Shown piece by piece: positions 58,085 through 64,000 of a stretch of DNA of 64,000 nucleotides; the first letter of the stretch is position 1, and every line of letters begins with the position of its first letter. The notes under the pieces were generated by a model. The model saw nothing but the letters and a program-made list of their open reading frames with translations. It was not told the DNA's origin and made no database searches. A program made the position numbers and the translations under genes. Source of the DNA: Mucidula mucida (Eukaryota; Basidiomycota; Agaricomycetes; Agaricales; Physalacriaceae); contig JADNYV010000150.1 of assembly GCA_015501055.1 (NCBI GenBank), positions 28,240 through 92,239 of the forward strand, read 5' to 3'.

Positions 58085-59761
58085 CTAATACACTCTCGGT
58101 TCATCTGGAGCGTAACGATAGACGTACAGCTCTAACCCCGTTCGACGTAGTTCTTTAATACGCTCTTCTTGATATGGCGTAAAGGGTAACATACTTTCGC
58201 GTGGTACATACAATGTTGCCGATTCCAGGGCTGAAGTGTCTGGTTCAGCGTTATTGGCGTTGTTGCTACAGCGCAGCTCCAGAATATCAAGAAACCGGTC
58301 AACGAAGACCAACTGGACATCACGGTCCACCTCGCTTGCATAGGAAACATCCATGACAAGAACCCGTAGTGAGGGACATGACACCCCATTTCTCTCGAGG
58401 AGAAAGATCAGAACGTCTTCAATAGGTAGTGCAATCCGAAGGAGCGATAGTTCGCGTAACGATCCACATAAGCGAAGCAGGGACACCACTGTATCAATCG
58501 ATGTGGGATCGCGAACGGTTAAATGCGTCAACGTACAACCTGATCGTTGAAACATCTTTGCAAAAATTGGCACGATATCTCTTGAGGGAGTAACAACATG
58601 GAGCCTTTCAAGGGAGGGAATAGTGACATCGTCAAGGACGCGAAGAACACTGGTGTTTTCGTGCTCGACTACGAGCTCCTGCAAGTGGGCAAGTTCGAAG
58701 GGCATTTTAATGTGTGATTGAATTCCCCGGGATCGTGCCGGGAAGCGCTGATTGTACTCCGCTTGTCGAGTACCATCCCAACTGTTTGAAAGAGTCAGAG
58801 ACAAGAGAAACCTAGTTCTGGATAGGATATCTTTTACAGAGCGGGAAGACGTCTCTGCTTGCCCAAGATGCCTGCTGCGCAGGACAAGGTGTTCAATATG
58901 ATCCAAAGCCAGATTAATCGAGCGGTTGGCGAGCCACGCCCATGGAACGATGATGAGACGTCGCAGGGTCTTGGGAAGGGAAATGGCGTCTGGCGGCATC
59001 ATACTATACGCCGGGTCAAACCCAAGCGCCACGCTTGTTAAATTTGCTGGGCACTGTATGAGATTCCGAATAGATGAAGTCTCAAGAATCCTCGGATCCC
59101 GGACGTGAAGACGTAGCTGCTCGACGCGTTTGACACTTTGAATGATCGAACGATATACAGGATGAGAACAGGGGAAAAGGCAGTCGATATAGACGTCTAG
59201 GAAGAGAGTGCAAGTGTCCGAATTGCGGATATACGTTTCTAGGGATGGTACGAGACGCTGGGTACATCCAAAATCCCAGAAGCGAAGTCCTTCGTGACTG
59301 AGCTGTACACGGGGTACCGGCAGATATAAGACTGTGAGTTTCCGCCAAAGTAGATGAAATGATGTGGCGATACGACGCCACGAGCGGCAGATCGCAGTGA
59401 TTCGGTACGGGGAGACACCGATCGAGGTAGCGAGGGAAAAGATTTCACAGAGAATATCGGGGGGTACGCGTCGGATAGGATGAAGAGCGATATCATATTC
59501 TGCAATCCGTGAAGACAGAGCACCGTGCTGTGCCTGCAGATGGGCCAGCATCTGCTGCGTCTCCTCAATAAGCGCATCTAGTCCTTTAAGACGATTGCCA
59601 CCATCGAGACGCAGTCGACGTAACTCAGCCTCTTGAACATCAGATAGTGCCTCACTAGAGGCGATAAGAAAGGCCAGATGTGGGGATGGCTGAGGTACTG
59701 GGTTGAAGCACGGGTTACGGAGATGGTTCATGATTATGTCGAAACCCTGATATAGAATCAA
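58085..59761 (-). CDS. F-box-like / leucine-rich type protein (558 residues), intact
   Basis: Single exon, minus strand. The layout is the same as that of the gene at 20655-22334: short coiled coil (AELRRLRLDGGNRLKGLDALIEETQQML), F-box-like core (LHPIRRVPPDILCEIFSLAT, with AICRSWRRIATSFHLLWRKL), irregular Leu-rich repeats (LRRLIIVPWAWL, LTSVALGFD, LTHLTVRD), the FLDILELRCSN block and the end YAPDEPRVY. Probably an SCF substrate receptor. The start could be codon 12 (Met at 59728) rather than 59761. This is the only unbroken member in the 46-64 kb cluster. Confidence 0.85.
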   Translation of the reverse strand: MILYQGFDIIMNHLRNPCFNPVPQPSPHLAFLIASSEALSDVQEAELRRLRLDGGNRLKGLDALIEETQQMLAHLQAQHGALSSRIAEYDIALHPIRRVPPDILCEIFSLATSIGVSPYRITAICRSWRRIATSFHLLWRKLTVLYLPVPRVQLSHEGLRFWDFGCTQRLVPSLETYIRNSDTCTLFLDVYIDCLFPCSHPVYRSIIQSVKRVEQLRLHVRDPRILETSSIRNLIQCPANLTSVALGFDPAYSMMPPDAISLPKTLRRLIIVPWAWLANRSINLALDHIEHLVLRSRHLGQAETSSRSVKDILSRTRFLLSLTLSNSWDGTRQAEYNQRFPARSRGIQSHIKMPFELAHLQELVVEHENTSVLRVLDDVTIPSLERLHVVTPSRDIVPIFAKMFQRSGCTLTHLTVRDPTSIDTVVSLLRLCGSLRELSLLRIALPIEDVLIFLLERNGVSCPSLRVLVMDVSYASEVDRDVQLVFVDRFLDILELRCSNNANNAEPDTSALESATLYVPRESMLPFTPYQEERIKELRRTGLELYVYRYAPDEPRVY

Positions 59762-60448
59762 TGAGGAAAATACGTTGATGGCAGAACGGAGGCCTGCCTT
59801 GCGCTGATATTTAATCTAGTGCAGGCTGGTAGAATGTAGTGGTTCAGCATTGCGAGTCAGGGGTAACTCAGACAAGGCGTCAGCAACGCCGCATGCGCGG
59901 CACGTGTTAACTTAGCTAATACAAGACCAGGTTGGCTTGGCTTCTCTGGCACCAAATATCAAGATGCTTGTCACACAAGAAATAGCTACTATCACTGCTA
60001 CAAATTCGATCCGTACTCAATACTTTCTAGGATCATTTTCCGCATATCGACAAACGTAGAGTAGTAGTCCGGAAGCGCGTAATGCCTCGATGCGCTGGCG
60101 TTGTACATCCGTGAAGCTAAGTACGTCTTCAGATGGTGCGTGCAGTGTAAATGATTCCAAGTATACGCGTGACGGCGCATCTATGTCGGAGTTGGGCGTA
60201 TGATTGAGGTTCCGGCGTGACTCCAAGAATGTCAGAACGTCGTCGGCGACTTCCTCCTGTGTCGAGAAAGAAAGATCATCGACATAAGAGATGTCAATTG
60301 CCAGGATACGTAGCTGGGAAAGGGATTCTAGGGAGGCAAGAAGGTGTGTAACAAATTGGGCATCGGGTCTGATATCAAGGAGCGATAACTCCCGAAGTGA
60401 ACCACACCGGCGTATAAGAGAGTCTATTGCATCGACGTTGTCAACGCG

Positions 60449-61007
60449 TAGAGTCGGACGCGAGTATAGAATAAAAAAAGTACTCACGAATAAACTCATA
60501 CTCATCATGCAAGCCAAGAGTATACTCGCACGTGAGTAGAGTAGAGTCTAGAGTCTATGGTGAGTCTAGAGTTTCAGTTTGGGGCCACGAATACTCGATA
60601 GACTCATACTCATAAATATTCGTGAATACTCATGAGTATTCTTATATTCGTGAGTATTCGTGAGTATTCAGCTCGGTTCGACGGCGCAAGCCTGCTTCTT
60701 CACCTCAGGATACTACTGATATGGATGCTACTGATATGGATATAACTTGATACACTTACGACCTACTTACTTTAATCTTCACTGTCTTTATGTTTGAATT
60801 TGCTTGCTGATACGTGAGTATACTCGAGTATACTCGGATCGTACTCGAGTACTCGAATACTCGAGACTCATGAAGTACTCTCGAGTAGAGTAGATATTCG
60901 AGTAGAGTCTCGAGTGAAGACTCGAGTCTTGAGTATTGGGTTTGAGGTAAGAGTTACTCATACGATGAGTCCGAATATACTCGAGTATGGACTCGTGTCC
61001 ATCTCTA
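60449..61007. mobile_element. 559-bp hAT-like MITE inserted in the F-box paralog
   Basis: Ends are imperfect inverted repeats of about 17 bp: TAGAGTCGGACGCGAGT on one side and, read inward from the other, TAGAGATGGACACGAGT. Both match the hAT end consensus (YARNG). The flanks carry the 8-bp duplication TCAACGCG at 60441-60448 and 61008-61015, the size used by hAT transposases. The interior has no ORF and is packed with GAGTA/TACTC and CTCGAG motifs in both orientations. Confidence 0.8.
60582..60978. repeat. Array of GAGTATTCGTGAGTATTCG- and CTCGAG-type motifs inside the MITE
   Basis: Short self-complementary units (GAGTATTCGT repeated near 60629-60670, ACTCGAGTATACTCGG near 60817-60840, and CTCGAGACTC-type units near 60848-60935) cover most of the element and allow extensive folding. 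Confidence 0.6.
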
Positions 61008-61142
61008 TCAACGCGTTGACGCACTTTTTTCCCCACAGAAAAACCAATGTATGTGGCGAGAACCCCTTTGATGACCAACCGTGTTAATGATGGAGTGGAA
61101 AAGTTTGCCAACACATCATACACGAAGTTGGATGGCGTCGAG

Positions 61143-61672
61143 TGTTAGCGACTGACTAAGCCACGAGACTCAACCAGGTACCACAGCAAGAACTTAAGGA
61201 AGAAAGCGTTTGCGTTCGTAAGACTAGGCTAGGCCAGGTGTATAAACGAGATCGGAACTAAAGTACAATGATACTACACTACTGCTTATATACTAGTAAG
61301 TCTGTGTTTGAAGCTCCTTGTCCATACGTGTTTCCACTAGGGATGCTCCACGCCCTTGACCCAGTGTTGTATGCTACTAGTCCGTGAAACCATTAAATAC
61401 GAGTGGTGACTGCATGTAAGTAATAATACTGAAACGACCATGTGTGCTACAAGTGTCGGCGGTGTGTATACAATAGGGAGTCCATGAGGTATCGGCATGT
61501 ATGATGTCATCCATGTGTTGGGCGTGTGTCCGACATGAGTACGGCTTCGGTAATGAAAAGGGGTATGATCGGTGATGAAACAGATGATGAAACGGTCCGT
61601 TGGTTGATAAGACAAGGCTCCCGATAAGATATGATAAGATGTGAAAATGTGAAAATATGGCGATTCATAACA
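61143..61672 (-). repeat. 3' LTR of copy 2
   Basis: 530 bp. Aligns end to end with the copy 1 LTRs with scattered substitutions and small indels, and keeps the TATA region (complement of TATATAAGCAG near 61285-61297). Confidence 0.9.
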
Positions 61673-61683
61673 TCACCCCCTCC

Positions 61684-63998
61684 TTAAGGCGCAAGTTCCA
61701 TTCTGCGCCAGAGTCGCTCCATGAGGGCTGCAGAGGGTAGCGTGACGTCAAGGGGTTCGGTATCGGGCGGTGGCATGGGTCGGAATAGATGTGATGGAAA
61801 TTGCGACATGGGGACTTCAATGCGAGCAAGCGCGGGTGGCTTTGGCTTGTTCAGATATTGTTGGTGGAAATCGCTGATGGCTTCGTCGGCATTTTTGAGA
61901 TTGCATGCCGGTTCCCATGTCTGCTCGTGTGTGCCATAACCCTTCCAGTGAACCTTGTATTGAAAACCCCCGCGGTACTTCCGGGAATTCACCACTTTCT
62001 CGACCTCCCATTCCGGTTCGGCTCCTTCCAGCACAGGTGGTGGACGCGTGTCTCGGGGTTGCGTTGGAAATTGCGGCTCGTGGTAAGGCGTCAGCAGGGC
62101 CTCATTGAACACGGGATGAATGCTTTTCCACGTGTGAGGAATCTGGAGCTTGTAAGAGCTCGTCCCGACTTTCTTGATCACTTTGAACGGCCCAAATCGT
62201 TTGTCATCGAGCTTCTTCATTGGTCGATCCGTGCTGAGATTCGTCCCTTCCAGCCATACTTTGTCGCCTTCCTTGTACTCTACTGCCTCTGTTCGCTTCC
62301 TGTCATAAAACCGTTTCATGTCCTCTTTTGCCATCTTCAATGCTGACCCCACTTCATCCCATGTCTTCCTCATGCCGTCGGCAAACTCCTGCGCAGTCTC
62401 ATTTCTCGATGCCGTTTTCGGAGCGGTGCCTTTGTAGGGATGTCTGCCCATGTCTGCGAAGAACGGAGTGACTTTGGTCGCCGAGTGAACTCGATCGTTG
62501 TAAACGAATTCAGCAGAGGGTAGCCATTCATGCCAGTCGTTCTGATGATAGTTGACAAATAACCGTAAGAAATGTTCTATCTCTTGGTTCAACCGTTCCG
62601 TCTGCCCATTTGCCTGTGGATGATACGCCGTTGTAAAGTTTCCCTGTATGCCCAACAACCGGTACAATTCCTTCATGAAACGCGAGTGGTATTGTGGACC
62701 GCGATCATGTATCATCTGTCGTGGCATCCCATGTATGGGGAAAATGGATCACGGTAAATGCGGGCCATGCCTTCTGACGTCAGAGTGGTGTGTGTCGGTA
62801 TGATACGTAATCGCTTGGTGAAATGGTCCACAAACGTGCTGATCGCGTTGTATCCTCCTGATTCCGGCAGCTCTCCAATCATGTCCGTCCCTACTATCTC
62901 CCATGGCTCGCTTGGCACATCAATAGGATGAAGAGGTGCAGCCGGCTTCGTGCGATGTGACTTTGTAACCTGACATTTTTGACACCCTTCTACGTATTCA
63001 CGGACGTCTCGGCTGATTCCTGGCCACCAATAGGTACGTGTAATCAGCTCGAGGGTCTTGTATCGTCCGGGATGCCCTGCAAGCTGTGCGTCGTGATGCA
63101 TTCCGATAACTTTTCCCCGCAATTCCTTGTCCTTTGGTATGTAAATACGATCCTTCCATATAATAAGTCCATTTTCCTTCTCTTCCCATCCTTTTTCTTT
63201 GTTTTCTAATGCTTTTTGTACGTATCTGTCTTTGTTTCCTTTTCTTTGTTTGATTTTGTTAAGTAATTCGTCCTCCGGTGTATCTACTGTATGTAAAGAA
63301 AATTGAATTTGTGAAATAAAAAACTCCGGCTTGAGCAAAACAACGTTTTCGTTATCTTTTTCCCCCTTCTCAAGGCCTGTCATCCTTGACAAGGCATCAG
63401 CTTTCCCCATCGTCTTGCCCGGCTTGTGAATCATCTGTATGTCATACTCCGCTAACTCCGTAACCCATCTCGCCTGCCTCCGATTCAACTTCTGTGGCTT
63501 CCGGAAGTACTGGAGGTTTTGATGATCGGTAAACACCTCCACCGTTTCCTTTGCTCCAAGGAGATATTGTCTCCAGTCGTCAATTGAGTCCATAATGCCA
63601 TCATCTCTTTGTCGTAGATCTCATAATTGCGCTCTACTTCGTTCAGCGCACGAGACCGAAAGGCTACTGGTCTCCATTTTCCGTCAACCAACTGGGAAAG
63701 AACCGCCCCGTTCGCATAGTTCGAGGAGTCTGCCTCGACTCGAAACTTGCCGTCGTCGCGTGGTACGATCAGAACGGGTTCTTCCGTCATCCTCCGTTTC
63801 ACTCCTCAAACGCCTCGTGCTGCTCCTGCCCCAAACCCACTCGCCCTTCCCGGTTAGCGATGTCAATGGCTTTGCTACTCCCGCAAATCCCCGGATGAAA
63901 CGTCGGTAGAAGTTGCAGAAGCCCAGGAATGACTGTACTTCCTTCTTCTTCGTCGGCTCCTTCCATTCCTTCACTACGGCCACTTTTGCCGGATCCAT
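61684..63998 (-). pseudogene. Partial Pol of copy 2 with frame breaks
   Basis: From 61684 up to the window end the minus strand reads a Pol C-terminus with chromodomain (WEVEKVVNSRKYRGG, VHWKGYGTHEQTWEP), an integrase core with HDRGPQYHSRF and AYHPQANGQTERLNQ, a zinc finger HHDAQLAGHPGRYK, RNase H and the end of RT. Frame jumps relative to copy 1 lie at about 62715-62730, 63590-63595 and 63800-63835, each a loss of one base. Here the integrase region that is broken in copy 1 is intact, so the two copies carry different lesions. Confidence 0.9.
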
Positions 63999-64000
63999 CA

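Larger units (their letters stand above)
60017..61142 (-). pseudogene. F-box family paralog cut by a MITE and a retrotransposon
   Basis: Minus strand. Next to the retrotransposon the text reads NFVYDVLANFSTPSLTRLVIKG, then a conserved VRQRVD immediately before the 559-bp insertion. After it follows RVDNVDAIDSLIRRCGSLRELSLL and a C-terminus ending YAENDPRKY. Removing the insertion and one copy of its 8-bp duplication puts the two sides back in the same frame, so the gene was open here before that insertion. The 5' part is missing beyond the Ty3 LTR at 61143 and presumably continues beyond the window. The best match is the 20655 gene (shared DPR-Y ending, VDAIDSLIRR versus NAVNSFIRR). Confidence 0.8.
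61143..64000 (-). mobile_element. Ty3/gypsy chromovirus, copy 2, inverted, runs off window end
   Basis: Same family as the element at 40087, in opposite orientation. Its 3' LTR (61143-61672, TGTTA...TAACA on the plus strand, 530 bp) is followed on the minus strand by a polypurine tract and the Pol 3' half; the window ends inside reverse transcriptase. It inserted into the F-box paralog. The flank before 61143 is TCGAG; the other target duplication lies outside the window. Compared with copy 1 it has more substitutions in the LTR, so it is a separate and probably older insertion. Confidence 0.92.

Noticed and set aside
60582..60978. CRISPR-like appearance of repeated GAGTATTCG units
   Set aside because: Units are adjacent or irregular without unique spacers, lie inside a TIR-bounded element, and the genome is eukaryotic.

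Overview
The window is nuclear DNA of a filamentous basidiomycete, most likely an agaricomycete. The signs are many short (about 45-65 bp) GT-AG introns, large F-box families of the kind these genomes carry, a velvet regulator, secreted fungalysin and sedolisin proteases, a CYP63-like P450, and Ty3 chromoviruses. No RNA genes were recognised. All calls come from reading translated frames, splice sites and repeats by eye; no database was searched.

Layout. 1-8.5 kb: a broken P450, a coiled-coil protein with a J-like tail, a broken DUF4336 gene followed directly by a 248-bp TA-flanked MITE, and a GT8 glycosyltransferase. 8.5-12.5 kb: gene-poor. 12.5-24.5 kb: a small coiled-coil protein, a hypothetical protein, a HAD-type haloacid dehalogenase, a sedolisin (S53) with one frame break, an F-box protein with Cys pairs, an F-box/leucine-rich type protein and a proline-rich protein. 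24.7-30 kb: a D-2-hydroxyacid dehydrogenase, an unusual intronless membrane protein that looks like a TLC (TRAM/LAG1/CLN8) domain fused to a prolipoprotein diacylglyceryl transferase (Lgt)-like domain, and a short-chain dehydrogenase. 30.9-33.3 kb: a 2,384-bp DNA transposon with 94-bp inverted repeats and an 8-bp target duplication. 34-39 kb: remains of a basidiomycete membrane-protein gene and an M36 fungalysin. 40.1-46.6 kb: a full-length chromodomain Ty3 element with a 5-bp target duplication and almost identical LTRs. 48.7-64 kb: a velvet-family regulator with frame breaks, a cluster of F-box genes (one intact, three broken), a large unknown protein with CxxC pairs, and a second inverted copy of the same Ty3 element that runs off the window end.

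The 46-64 kb part looks like a birth-and-death zone. One F-box copy carries both a 559-bp hAT-like MITE and a Ty3 element. Many coding regions here, including both Ty3 copies, are broken by single-base losses, while other genes stay open for 1.5-2.3 kb. This is either real decay or residual indel errors in the assembly, and it must be settled before calling pseudogenes.

No operon-like or pathway cluster is evident. The genes are individually regulated single units, and the most unusual one is the TLC-Lgt-like fusion at 27015-28625.
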